Source: Nocardia rosealba
GTDB taxonomy: Bacteria; Actinomycetota; Actinomycetes; Mycobacteriales; Mycobacteriaceae
Direction: 5' to 3'
Assembly: GCF_020216065.1 (NCBI RefSeq)
Contig: NZ_JAIWNA010000009.1
Coordinates: 1 to 64,000, forward strand
DNA length: 64,000 nt
Of the stretch, positions 19,601 to 28,437 are shown piece after piece; the first letter of the stretch is position 1, and every line of letters starts with the position of its first letter. The notes below the pieces were generated by a model that saw only the letters and a list, made by a program, of their open reading frames with translations, ran no database searches and had not been told where the DNA came from. A program made the position numbers and the translations under genes.

Positions 19601-19991
19601 GGCGTTCGCCCGGCGGCTCGACTGGCAGTCCGATCCGGCCTCGCATGCCATGACCACCCACTCGGCTGCGTTGACGACCCCCTTGCGACGGGCCTCGCCG
19701 TGGGTATACGACGTGGTCAAAGCGCGCAGTGATGCGCTGACAGGGGTAGACACCAGCGAATTCCCCTGGATGCTGATGTCGATGCAGTCGCTGCTGTTCG
19801 CTGTCGTCGCCCGGTTGCGGGCTCGCTCGCTGATGTCGCATCCGGCGTTCACCGCGCCCATGCGGCAGTGCTGGGCCAGGCTGGCCGAATTATGTCCAGG
19901 ACTGGTCGCTGCCGACCTGCTGATCGCCGATGCGCTCGCGTCCTACGTTTTGCACCACGATGTCATCAACAAGATCGGAGACCATCGGTGA
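16608..19991 (+). CDS. large protein of unknown function paired with a DUF1998 helicase (DruH-like position)
   Basis: A 1127-aa protein with no recognised motif. The N-terminal 200 residues are helical (WVQAGDEEFARARQ, LTTLIGHAGLSYEQGKYWESF). The middle 600 are rich in beta strands and resemble a chain of immunoglobulin-like or sandwich domains. The last 250 are helical. I choose ATG 16608 because gaggggg lies 10 bases before it; GTG 16599 is too close. Its stop overlaps the GTG start of the next gene (GTGA), so the two proteins are made together. Size and pairing match Druantia type III, where DruH (about 1000-1100 aa) precedes the helicase DruE. Homology to DruH is not something I can confirm. 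Confidence 0.75.
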   Translation: MAESFVWVQAGDEEFARARQLERVSLFVELNLDHDEIVRTRDLFGQLIRDHRRTHGLARLIDRFPALTLTTLIGHAGLSYEQGKYWESFWAELAMEREQEFENLLRTKLTSLLRKFKLREFPEISNQQYVQTMAVHAGVPVHCLNDLVDVIEQHISLGREPSGAAVFEWLTQPGLEYRMNHLDVPVRNFLQFGGEAAVDIVDRIIEFAEYAREHPEVANDLDLDTSTTGLPSVMLEALIDRFEERPFGSSTAESGRVGRSRLPVIAYSRSDDQVVVEVPFPDRGSEFPWLVSFDGDSTEVYAERGWGLSEGEVHPPTQVRVPHRVREVVLRHDASEAHHRISLVDKDNPLLLFDHNGKPISRHLALPRGEVIGVHPATASLVDGHSGAPVSFTAEAVPAGWRDWRARVYDLAAVDSVRLRRDHLLGPVQQVRRVGAARLDLADPVEGVFTRSGLPVYSERPAVTLPVAGAEPVAWRVRVRQSGTTDWLADDEWESDTELTELDPFDGLAPGLLGMFDIVISGPLGQDIRHSMFMVEGLSVEHDSIFRIPTPDGLSPAATVLEIAPPLALDRAFVEFPSAQRDSEFRVSAGQTVERLVLRPPHIEFRVDDIGAAARWRTVAPVLTVDDLTEHLIVAVRVPGDVEVDIALSDSVGRIRQTEEPQVNRDNLFQVSSRTFADTARSLRTATLLARIDTPDGRTTQVTVARVQPRLLCSGLRLDGGVLVFEGTDSDDLAAFVWPETAPWRPPTQVEIVEGKARLPAEFVDAGPLTVQVFVDDPWAVITAPSRPDDTAYHVPQHGWLQDSDPARTELAKFLAGAGGPPVSGSALAEVWSAYANCYSDSSLSPLVRGGLLRVLAADPRSSLEALERSALPQAQLPALLIRTGLVDKDFSSYFRLGKHANPWLGCLIDIADLPNVVLQSAEESAEALRADLATQGGPALVELLSGKLREVYTGYFERNTIGMHRMAPEQIAALRDACEIVPGALLDPDTRRAAMFEAFARRLDWQSDPASHAMTTHSAALTTPLRRASPWVYDVVKARSDALTGVDTSEFPWMLMSMQSLLFAVVARLRARSLMSHPAFTAPMRQCWARLAELCPGLVAADLLIADALASYVLHHDVINKIGDHR

Positions 19992-22900
19992 CCGACAGGC
20001 TGGATCCCCTTGCCGCCAGTGCCGACATCGAAGCAGGCTACAAACGCTATCTGAAAACGTTGCTGGCGTCGCGTGATCCGGCGCTGGCGAGCGCGTTCGA
20101 CCAGGCGGTGGACGAGACCTCGCTGCTCACGAAGGGGCCGATGCTCGAGCTGACGCCCCCGTACGCACCGGGTGCGTCGCTGCGGTCACTGATCTCCGAG
20201 GGCGTATTGCACCCCGGCTTCGCAGAGTTCGGCGCAACCATCGAGCTGGACCGGGCGCTGTATGCGCACCAGGAGACAGCCGTTCGCAAGGTGGCGAGTG
20301 GCCGCAACCTGGTCGTGAGCACCGGCACTGGTTCGGGTAAGACGGAGAGCTTCCTGCTTCCGATCCTGAACTCTCTCATCGCCGAGAAGTATGCGGGCAC
20401 ACTCGGGCCAGGTGTTCGCGCCTTGCTGCTGTATCCAATGAACGCGCTGGCCAATGACCAGCTCAAACGCTTGCGGGGACTGCTCGCAGCAACCCCGGAG
20501 ATCACTTTCGGACGCTATACGGGCGAAACCAAACGGCACCGCGCCGCCGCCGAGGCCGGCTACCACGCGATGTTTTCCGGTGCCGAGCGCCTGCCGAACG
20601 AGTTGCTCAGCCGAGAGGAGATGCGCGACAGCCCGCCACACATCCTGCTCACCAATTACGCGATGCTGGAGTATCTGCTGCTGCGCCCGCGTGACTTGGA
20701 GCTTTTCGATGGAAAGCACCAGGACACTTGGCGATTCATAGCGCTCGACGAGGCTCACGTCTACGACGGCGCGCAGGGATGTGAAGTCGCGCTACTGCTG
20801 CGCAGACTCCGGGATCGGGTTGCCGGCGGGCGGTCGCTACAGTGCATCGCCACGTCGGCGTCGTTGTCCGGAACCACGCCCGAAGCCCAGGGGATCGAGG
20901 CGACGGCGTTTGCGCAGAAGTTGTTCGACGTCCCGTTCGAGTTCGTGGCCGACGACCCGAGTCGTCAGGATCTGGTGACCGCCACCCGGATGCCCAGCCG
21001 TCCACCGGCGACCTGGAAGATCGACGACGACAAGCTGCTGACCTTGGCCGCGCCGGGTGCCGACCTTACCTGGATCGGTACGAAGGTGCCCTCCGGTGAC
21101 ATCGTGGACGCACTGCACAGCGAACGCCGGATCGCCGACCTCGAAAGTTACGCGGCGGCCGGACCCCAAAGCGTCCGTGAGCTCGCCGCGAAGTTGTGGC
21201 CGGACGACGCCCAGGCCCCACAGAAGCTCGAAGCCCTCGTCGCACTGGGTTCGAAAATTACCGACGAGACGAAGAAGCCGGTGTTGTCTGCGCGCTACCA
21301 CCTGTTCGTCCGGGCGACGGAGGGCGCCTTCGTCAGTTTCGACGACAACGGCCCCACTGTATTGCTCGGCCGTCACGAGGTTGATCCGAATACCGGACGC
21401 GCGGTTTTCGAATTCGGTACCTGTCAGCGGTGCGGTGCTGTGCATCTCGCCGGGCAGCGGGAGCTGGTCGACGGCCGCGAGTACTTCCGCCCAGCCAAGG
21501 GGGAGAGCAAGGTGAGCTGGTTGGTGGTGACCGACAGCGACACCGGCGACCTCATCGACGAGGATGACGAAACTCTCGACGAGCAGCAGAGCAGCGCCGC
21601 AGGCACCGGCACCGGCACGCTGTGCACCGGATGTGGTGCGCGCGGGAGTTGCGCGCCGAAGTGCCCAGGCGGCCGGGTATTGCGGGTCCGGGAGCATCGT
21701 GCCGCCGCACGGGTGATGAGCAAGTGCACCGAGTGCGGTGCGCGGTCACGGCAGGTGATCCGGCGGCTGCGGACCGACACGAATGCCGCGCCTGCGGTCA
21801 TCACGACCGCGCTCTACCAGCATCTTCCGGAAGCTGCGGACGGTACGGCGGATTTCGTCGGCGGCGGGCGGAAACTGTTGATGTTCTCCGACTCGAGGCA
21901 GGCAGCGGCCTTCGCCGCTCCCTATCTCGAGCAGACTTATGGCCGGATGCTGGAACGGCGCTACCTCACCGAGGCGCTTGGCCAACCGAAGAATGCCGGT
22001 GAGGCCCTGTCACCTGATGACTTGGCTGCTGATGCGAAAGCCATGGCGGTGCGCGCGCAGCACTTCGAGGAACGCGCCACCCGCGCCACGATCATGCGCG
22101 CGGTCAACCCCTGGGTGATGGCAGAGCTGATGGCGATGGACCAGCGTCAGTCGCTGGAAGGCCTCGGGCTCATGGCGGTTTCATTGTTCCGGTCCCGAAA
22201 TGCCGAGATCCCGAAGGGATTCCGCAACCTGGGGCTCAGCGATGACGAGGTATGGGCCTTGCTGAACGAGCTCGTGAAGTCCATCCGGCTGCAGGGCGCG
22301 ATGAGTCTGCTTCCCGAAGTCGACATCACACTGCCGATCTTCGAGCCTCGTGCCAGCCGGATCCGAATCCGTTCGCGGGATTCGGATCGGGATCGTCGTA
22401 TCATCAGCTGGCTTCCTGGCGGCAGGCCGGGCACTGCGAACAACCGTATCTTGTTCCTGCGCAAGGTCCTTGCCGAATTGGGCAGGTCGGAACCGGCCGA
22501 AAAGGTGCTCGACGCATGCTGGAACTTTCTACTGCAGAACAAGTATTTTCTCGAAGAGAGCGACCGCGTTGCCGGTGTGCTGTACCAGCTGGACCAAGAC
22601 CAGCTGCGGATCCGTCGTGGTGCCGACTGTGAATGGTTCCAGTGCGGGGCATGCCGCCGGATCACCGTCCACAATGTGCGCGATCTGTGCCCCCAGGGCA
22701 ATTGTGACGGGCGGCTCGCGCCCCACGCGATTCCGGACCGCGACGAGGACATCAATCACTATCGGACCGCGTACCGGTCGTTGGCCATGTTGCCGCTGTC
22801 GGCGCGTGAGCACACCGCGCAATGGGAGGCCACCGCGGCCGCCGACATCCAACGACGATTCATCTCCGGCGAAGTGAATGTCCTGTCGTGCTCCACGACA

Positions 22901-24922
22901 TTCGAGCTCGGGGTCGATGTCGGCGATCTGCAATCGGTGATGTTGCGCAACATGCCGCCGAAAACGGCGAACTACGTGCAGCGGGCAGGTCGGGCCGGGC
23001 GTCGCGCCACGTCGGCCGCACTCGTGGTCACCTACGCCAAGCGCAGTTCACACGATCTGTCGAAGTTCCAGAAGCCGGAGTCGATGATCGCCGGAAAGAT
23101 GCGAATTCCGTGGATTCCCATCGACAACGACCGAATCGGCCGTAGACACGCCCATTCTGTCGCGTTGGCCGCCTATTTTCGTGACTGCTATGACAAGGAG
23201 GGCCGCGAGTGGGCCACGGCCGGTGAGTTCTTCACGCCGGAGAATGATGAGACCGAGTCGGCGGCCGCTCGAGTACGCCATTTTCTGACTCCTGTCCCCG
23301 ATGCTGTTCGAAGCTCCCTACGGGCTGCATTGCCTGCCCACGTGCAGCGTGAGATCGGGGTGGAAACCGACGCCTGGGTCGAACATCTGTGTGCCCAACT
23401 CGCCGATGCGGAACACGACATCCGCACGGACATCGCGACTTTCGAAGACCTGATCCAACAGGCCATCGACGCGAAGAACCTGGCGCTCGGCAGTCGTCTG
23501 CAGAAGACCCTGCACACTGTCCAAGGTCGCCAGCTGCTCGGATATCTCGCCAACAAGAACGTCCTGCCGAAGTACGGATTTCCCGTCGACACCGTGGAAC
23601 TGCGCACTACCCATTGCGAAGGTACCGTCGGCGCCAAGCTCGAACTCGCCCGTGACCTCGGGCAGGCGATCTACGACTACGCACCGGGTAACCAGGTGGT
23701 CGCGGGCGGCAAGTTGTGGACTTCGCGCGGTCTGCACAAACTGCCGAAACGGGAGCTGGAAACGCTGCAGTACCGCGTATGCAAGGAATGCAATCACTTC
23801 GAGTCAGGGCATGTGCTCGACCCGTTGTCGACCTGTCCGAACTGCCGGGCAGAATTCGACGCGACGAAAACCTGTGTTCTGCCGGAGTTCGGCTTCGTCG
23901 CCGATCGAAAGCCCGAGGATGTGAAAGCTGAAGCGCCCCAACGAGCATGGTCGGGCGCCAGCTTTGTGGAGACGGTCGGCGAGGGTTCGGAACCGGTTGT
24001 CTGGCCATCGAAAGACGATATGCAAGTGTGGGCGCGGTCGGGTACGCGCGCCAAACTCGCTGTGATCGGCGAAGGAGCGGGCAACGGATTCCGGCTGTGT
24101 GCTTGGTGCGGCTGGGCCGAGCCGATCAGGTTCGATCGCGCGCCGAGCAAAACACATGAGCGTCCGGCGACCGGTAGTCCGTGTGGTGGACCGCTCGATC
24201 AGGTCAACCTGGCCCATCGTTACGAAACCGACGTCGCGGAGTTCACTTTTGCGGACTTCCATTACACAGAGTCGGAAGACAAGTGGTTGTCGGTGCTGTA
24301 CGCCCTGCTCGAAGGTGCTTCGGAGGCGTTGGAGATCAGCCGCGACGACATCGACGGAACGCTGTCCTGGAGTGCCGACCACCGTCGAAGCATCGTGTTG
24401 TTCGACACCGTGCCTGCCGGCGCGGGGGCGTCGAAACAGATTGCCGCGGAACTAGATCGAGTGTTGCGGGTCGCCGCGCAACGGGTCGCCACGTGTGACT
24501 GCGGTATCGAGACCTCGTGCTATGGCTGCCTGCGGTCCTACCGCAACGCCAGGTTCCATGATCAGCTGACCAGAGCGGGCGCGCTGGAAGTGTTCCACCA
24601 GCTCGGACTGGCACCCGAAGTCACCGATCTGTCGGTCGACAAGGCACCGGAATCCTGGGACGAGGACCCGCTGTATTCCTCCCAGGCCGTCCGGGACCTG
24701 CTCGCGGAGCTGCAACAGGCCGGTGTTCCCAAGCCCGAGGTCGGGATCGAGGCCGGACGGGCCTACTGGATGGTCGACATCGCCTGGCCGGCGGAGAAGG
24801 TCGTGGTCGTCGAAGGCGTGGACGACGATCGCGATTCCGGCTTGGCGGCTGACGGCTTCCGGGTCGTGCGGGTGGATGAGGCCGACGTCGACGAGCTGGC
24901 TGCGATCTTGGCCGGCGTGTAA
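19988..24922 (+). CDS. DEAD/DEAH-box helicase with DUF1998 (MZB) C-terminal domain, DruE/DrmA-like
   Basis: About 1644 aa. It opens with SF2 helicase motifs: Walker A STGTGSGKTESF near residue 115, IALDEAHVYDGAQG near 253, TSASLSG, then after a long insert FELGVDVGD and YVQRAGRAGRR near 1000. Several CxxC pairs (CQRCG, CTGCG, CTECG, CKECN, CPNC) suggest zinc knuckles. Residues about 1475-1530 form the DUF1998 module (FDTVPAGAGASKQ, then CDCGIETSCYGCLRSYRN). Such helicases occur in DISARM, Druantia and Dpd defence systems. The GTG start overlaps the upstream stop by 4 bases. The C-terminal DUF559-like tail seen in the 2114-aa paralogue is only partly present here (AWPAEKVVVVEG). Confidence 0.9.
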   Translation: MTDRLDPLAASADIEAGYKRYLKTLLASRDPALASAFDQAVDETSLLTKGPMLELTPPYAPGASLRSLISEGVLHPGFAEFGATIELDRALYAHQETAVRKVASGRNLVVSTGTGSGKTESFLLPILNSLIAEKYAGTLGPGVRALLLYPMNALANDQLKRLRGLLAATPEITFGRYTGETKRHRAAAEAGYHAMFSGAERLPNELLSREEMRDSPPHILLTNYAMLEYLLLRPRDLELFDGKHQDTWRFIALDEAHVYDGAQGCEVALLLRRLRDRVAGGRSLQCIATSASLSGTTPEAQGIEATAFAQKLFDVPFEFVADDPSRQDLVTATRMPSRPPATWKIDDDKLLTLAAPGADLTWIGTKVPSGDIVDALHSERRIADLESYAAAGPQSVRELAAKLWPDDAQAPQKLEALVALGSKITDETKKPVLSARYHLFVRATEGAFVSFDDNGPTVLLGRHEVDPNTGRAVFEFGTCQRCGAVHLAGQRELVDGREYFRPAKGESKVSWLVVTDSDTGDLIDEDDETLDEQQSSAAGTGTGTLCTGCGARGSCAPKCPGGRVLRVREHRAAARVMSKCTECGARSRQVIRRLRTDTNAAPAVITTALYQHLPEAADGTADFVGGGRKLLMFSDSRQAAAFAAPYLEQTYGRMLERRYLTEALGQPKNAGEALSPDDLAADAKAMAVRAQHFEERATRATIMRAVNPWVMAELMAMDQRQSLEGLGLMAVSLFRSRNAEIPKGFRNLGLSDDEVWALLNELVKSIRLQGAMSLLPEVDITLPIFEPRASRIRIRSRDSDRDRRIISWLPGGRPGTANNRILFLRKVLAELGRSEPAEKVLDACWNFLLQNKYFLEESDRVAGVLYQLDQDQLRIRRGADCEWFQCGACRRITVHNVRDLCPQGNCDGRLAPHAIPDRDEDINHYRTAYRSLAMLPLSAREHTAQWEATAAADIQRRFISGEVNVLSCSTTFELGVDVGDLQSVMLRNMPPKTANYVQRAGRAGRRATSAALVVTYAKRSSHDLSKFQKPESMIAGKMRIPWIPIDNDRIGRRHAHSVALAAYFRDCYDKEGREWATAGEFFTPENDETESAAARVRHFLTPVPDAVRSSLRAALPAHVQREIGVETDAWVEHLCAQLADAEHDIRTDIATFEDLIQQAIDAKNLALGSRLQKTLHTVQGRQLLGYLANKNVLPKYGFPVDTVELRTTHCEGTVGAKLELARDLGQAIYDYAPGNQVVAGGKLWTSRGLHKLPKRELETLQYRVCKECNHFESGHVLDPLSTCPNCRAEFDATKTCVLPEFGFVADRKPEDVKAEAPQRAWSGASFVETVGEGSEPVVWPSKDDMQVWARSGTRAKLAVIGEGAGNGFRLCAWCGWAEPIRFDRAPSKTHERPATGSPCGGPLDQVNLAHRYETDVAEFTFADFHYTESEDKWLSVLYALLEGASEALEISRDDIDGTLSWSADHRRSIVLFDTVPAGAGASKQIAAELDRVLRVAAQRVATCDCGIETSCYGCLRSYRNARFHDQLTRAGALEVFHQLGLAPEVTDLSVDKAPESWDEDPLYSSQAVRDLLAELQQAGVPKPEVGIEAGRAYWMVDIAWPAEKVVVVEGVDDDRDSGLAADGFRVVRVDEADVDELAAILAGV

Positions 24923-24927
24923 TGCCG

Positions 24928-24954
24928 CCGGGGCAGCGGTTTACGCTGCCCCGG
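24928..24954. terminator. bidirectional hairpin between convergent operons
   Basis: A perfect 11-bp stem (ccggggcagcg / cgctgccccgg, loop gttta) occupies nearly the whole 37-base gap between the stops of the two convergent helicase operons. No strong T-run follows on either side, so termination may be Rho-assisted, but symmetry and position fit a shared terminator. Confidence 0.75.
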
Positions 24955-24959
24955 ACGCT

Positions 24960-27194
24960 CTAGCGATTGAGCAGTTCCGACTGCTGCCCGCTCCAGGTGA
25001 CAACCAGCTCGTCGCGCGCACGACTGGCCGCCACATACAACAGCGAACGTTCGCGCTGCTGCGCCTCGGCCTGTTCCTCCTCGGGAATTCCCCGCAGCTG
25101 CGCCTGCGACGGCACATGCTCACGATCGACCCCCGCGAGCACGACGCAACGAAACTCCATGCCCTTGGAACGGTGCATCGTGAGTACCTGCACGTGCTCG
25201 CCCCCGGCGGGCTCGGCATCGAGCACGGTGGCATCGACATCGCGCTCGACCAGCGCACGCACGATCAGGTTCCGTTCGCTCACGCCACGGGTGAGCACCG
25301 CGATGCTCGACGGCGGCACGTCGTCGGCGAGCCAGCCCTTGACCCGATCGGCAATCGTCTGCAACTCCTCCATCAGCGACCGGCATTCGATCAGCTCTGG
25401 GTTCGGACCGAGCCGAGCACTGGTGTATCCAGCGGTCGACTCCTGCCCTTCCTCCAGGTCGCGATAGTCGGCACCGGCGAGAATGCTCACCGCGAAATGC
25501 AGGTTCTGCGCGGTGGTTCGATAGTTGAGCGTGAGCTTGCTCGACCGGCCGCCGCGGATATTGATGCCGAGCCGGTTCAGCACCACCGGCTGGCCGTAGA
25601 TGCGCTGATGCGAGTCCTCGGCGATGAACAGGTCGTTGGGTCCCTCGGCGACCAGTGCGCGCAGCAACGCCCAATGTGTCGCATGAAGGTCCTGCGCTTC
25701 GTCGACGATGACGTGGTCGGCCAATGTTTCACCGGTCGTCTGTGCGTGCCACTGCAAGTAGGCGGCGGCGACCGCGAGGATTTCGGGGAAGCTGATGCGT
25801 CCGCCGGCCCGCCCCTGTTTTCTGAACTGTTCGACGAGCTTCCACACCGCGGCGCGCTGCTGTCTGGTCAACCGCACACCGCGACCGGCTCGAGGAACTT
25901 TGAGGTATTCCTCGAGTATGGTGACCCGATTGCCGAGCACCACGCTGGTGTATTCGGTCGACAGGAAGCCCGCATGGAGCAGTCGAGGATCCAATGTGCT
26001 GCCCGCGACGACATCGGACCAGCCGACATCCGGATTGGTGCGCACTCCGATCCGAGTGGGCGTGCCAGGACCGAACACCGCGTCGAACGCGGCATCGAGG
26101 TCTTTGCGACGGCTGAGTATCGCTGACGCAAGACTATCGATGCCGGCTACATAGACGCCCGGATCGCCCGGCTTCGCCGCGATGGTGATGTTCGGATCGA
26201 GCGCGAGCAGGTCGTCCTGCATCGCCTTGGCCAGCGTCTTGTTGAAGGTGGTGACAACGATCCGGGCGCCGGGATTCCGGGCGGCGAGATGCCGCGCACG
26301 GTGCAGGGCGACCACCGTTTTCCCGGTACCGGCTCCGCCCGAGAGCCGGAACGCCCCGCGGTGATCTTTCTCGACGAACCGGCGCTGATTGGGATGCAAG
26401 AAGGTGCGCCAGGCTTTGAAATCGCCCTCTTCGATGACACGACGCAGCTCGTCGTTGTCGTCGACGAGGGTGAACTGCATCTTCGTCGCGGGATGCTCCA
26501 GGGCTGCGAGGATCTGCTCGTTCTCGTCGAGGGAGTGGTCTACCGGCTGCTCGGTGAAACCGAGTGCGTCGCGGATGTCGTCGATCGCCCGGCCGACGGC
26601 CAATTCGAGCACGGCGTTCTGCTGCCAGGCTACGTCGGTGGTCTGCGCGACCGCGAAGACCGCGTCCTGATCCGGGGCGGCCAGCACCTGGGCGGCGAGT
26701 TCGGCATCCAGGCCGAGGCGGTCGGTGAGTTCGGTGAGGGTGTAGCTGGCGTTGGCAAGGTATCCAGCCGTTGGTTCGGCCGCCAGCGCTGCCGCCAGCA
26801 CCCCGCCCGGGTCGGGAATCACGGTCCGCTTCTTACGGTCGGCGTTGCCGTCGAGCTGGCCGACGATCCCCTCGAGAACGCCGTTGATCGGATTCACCCG
26901 CAGGGTGGACTTCTCGGCGAGCTTGTTTGCCACGTCGTGCTTCCACGTGCCGAGGTAGATGTAGGTCGCCTCACCGAACCGGTCGTCGATGCGGAACATG
27001 ATGGCGCGGTAGTTGAGGTCGACCCGTCCGGTGCGTACCCGCGGGTCGACCGCGCCCTTCAACGGCTCGATGTGCAGGCCGGGTGCGGTGTCGTCCGCGC
27101 AGACCTTTTTGAAGTAGTCGTAGACCTTGGCCTTGATCGATCCGTCGAGCTTCGGCATCGACTTCGTGTTCTGAGCCAGCACAACATTGGCCAT
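24960..27194 (-). CDS. RelE-fold domain fused to UvrD-like SF1 helicase (copy 1)
   Basis: A 744-aa protein. Residues about 15-95 resemble a RelE/ParE toxin fold (KVYDYFKKVCADD, DPRVRTGRVDLNYRAIMFRI, YIYLGTWKHDVA). After a helical linker the rest is a UvrD-like helicase: LHPNQRRFV (Q-motif-like), Walker A GGAGTGKTVVALH near residue 285, HVIVDEAQDLHATHW near 490, LTLNYRTT, TMHRSKGMEF near 668 and YVAASRARDELVV at the C-terminus. All helicase motifs look intact. The toxin-like domain may bind ribosome or RNA, or only help dock the protein. Its ATG overlaps the HIRAN gene's stop by one base (TAATG). It is the last gene of the four-gene operon. Confidence 0.85.
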   Translation of the reverse strand: MANVVLAQNTKSMPKLDGSIKAKVYDYFKKVCADDTAPGLHIEPLKGAVDPRVRTGRVDLNYRAIMFRIDDRFGEATYIYLGTWKHDVANKLAEKSTLRVNPINGVLEGIVGQLDGNADRKKRTVIPDPGGVLAAALAAEPTAGYLANASYTLTELTDRLGLDAELAAQVLAAPDQDAVFAVAQTTDVAWQQNAVLELAVGRAIDDIRDALGFTEQPVDHSLDENEQILAALEHPATKMQFTLVDDNDELRRVIEEGDFKAWRTFLHPNQRRFVEKDHRGAFRLSGGAGTGKTVVALHRARHLAARNPGARIVVTTFNKTLAKAMQDDLLALDPNITIAAKPGDPGVYVAGIDSLASAILSRRKDLDAAFDAVFGPGTPTRIGVRTNPDVGWSDVVAGSTLDPRLLHAGFLSTEYTSVVLGNRVTILEEYLKVPRAGRGVRLTRQQRAAVWKLVEQFRKQGRAGGRISFPEILAVAAAYLQWHAQTTGETLADHVIVDEAQDLHATHWALLRALVAEGPNDLFIAEDSHQRIYGQPVVLNRLGINIRGGRSSKLTLNYRTTAQNLHFAVSILAGADYRDLEEGQESTAGYTSARLGPNPELIECRSLMEELQTIADRVKGWLADDVPPSSIAVLTRGVSERNLIVRALVERDVDATVLDAEPAGGEHVQVLTMHRSKGMEFRCVVLAGVDREHVPSQAQLRGIPEEEQAEAQQRERSLLYVAASRARDELVVTWSGQQSELLNR

Positions 27195-28402
27195 TACAGC
27201 GCCCCTTCGGTCAGCTGGTTGAACTCCTGAGCCGCACCGAAATCGGAGTCGTCGATGCCGATGAGCGCGTCGACGAATTCCTGCCCGATGGCCAGCGGCG
27301 CCGATGCTGCGAACGTCTGGTTGGTCAAGGTGACCGGCGGAGCGGTGAGCTGCTCGCGCGCGAGTAGCTGCTGAGCAGTCGCCTGAACCTTTTGCGCGAC
27401 TTTGGATTGCCAGGCGGTGAGGGGCCTGGCGAATTCGATGGTGACGGTGATCAGCGATTCGGTGCCCGACTCACGCACGGTGATCTTGCTGCCGTTGCCG
27501 GTGACACCGGACTGCACTTCGACCGCCGACGCCGACCGCGTGCTCGGAGCAACCGGCCCTGACACTCCACGTGGCGGCACGACGGCTGGTGGCCCGGTGA
27601 GCGCATCGCCGGAGAGTTCATGAGCCTTTTGCGCGCGCAAGGACAGCGTGGCCGAAACAGCCGACGCAGTGAGCATCGCCCGGGCGGCGGTGACCCATCC
27701 GCGTGCGCCGAAATGGTCGATCGCGGGGAGGTACTTCTCGCTCATGGCAGGGGAGAGCTGCCCGACACGGTCACCGTCGATGCGCACCTCGACCACCCGT
27801 TTCGTCGAACGCGCGCTCGCCTGATCCACGGCGACCAGGCTGACGATGACAGGCCGTTCGCCACCATCGGTGTGGAAGCGGGTCAGGACATCGGTGTGCT
27901 CGCCGGTCCTGAGTACCTGTACCGCGCTGCCCTCGGGCAGCATTGTGTACGGCACGACCGGTGGGTCGTTGAGCGGAAACATCGTTTCCGGGCTCGCCAC
28001 GTAGAGATGGACATCGGTGCTGAGCCGTCGTTGCTCGCGCCCGTGATCGTCCCACTCGGAGTACTCACGTGCCCATATCCGGCCCTGCGCGACGGGGATG
28101 TACCCGCGGTTCATCAACTCGAGCAACGGACGGTGGTAGCGGATGGCGTCCTCGCGCGGGAGGTAGCCGATCGTCTGGTTCGCGAAGCGAACCGCGACAG
28201 CGTTGCGGTCGTACGGGTTGTCCGGTTCCGGTACGAGCTCGACCGTGCGGCGGGTTTCGGTTCCGCGCGGATCGAAGTCGTCGCCGAGCATTCCGAGGAA
28301 ATTCGGCAGATACGACTGGGTGCCGACGACGTCCTGCGCGGCCCAGCCACGACTGGTCGTCCACAGTGAGTAGGGCTGGCGAGGTGCCGCTGGGGGATTC
28401 AT
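27194..28402 (-). CDS. HIRAN-domain protein
   Basis: A 402-aa protein. Residues about 30-140 carry a HIRAN-type signature: GDDFDPRGTETRRTVELVPE (split over two strands), PDNPYDRNAVAVRFANQTIGYLP with the family's NPYDxNAV core, and ASPE further on. HIRAN domains, as in the helicase HLTF, bind DNA 3' ends at stalled forks or breaks. A second HIRAN-like half may follow (VSLVAVDQ, RVVEVRIDGDRVGQLSP), then a Pro/Ala linker and a C-terminal helix-rich part. ATG 28402 is chosen; the open frame extends to 28477, into the upstream gene. It lies between two RelE-fold/UvrD genes and may guide them to damaged or invading DNA ends. Confidence 0.8.
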   Translation of the reverse strand: MNPPAAPRQPYSLWTTSRGWAAQDVVGTQSYLPNFLGMLGDDFDPRGTETRRTVELVPEPDNPYDRNAVAVRFANQTIGYLPREDAIRYHRPLLELMNRGYIPVAQGRIWAREYSEWDDHGREQRRLSTDVHLYVASPETMFPLNDPPVVPYTMLPEGSAVQVLRTGEHTDVLTRFHTDGGERPVIVSLVAVDQASARSTKRVVEVRIDGDRVGQLSPAMSEKYLPAIDHFGARGWVTAARAMLTASAVSATLSLRAQKAHELSGDALTGPPAVVPPRGVSGPVAPSTRSASAVEVQSGVTGNGSKITVRESGTESLITVTIEFARPLTAWQSKVAQKVQATAQQLLAREQLTAPPVTLTNQTFAASAPLAIGQEFVDALIGIDDSDFGAAQEFNQLTEGAL

Positions 28403-28437
28403 CTGTTGCTCCGGGTGTGCAGGTGGTATTCGACGAT

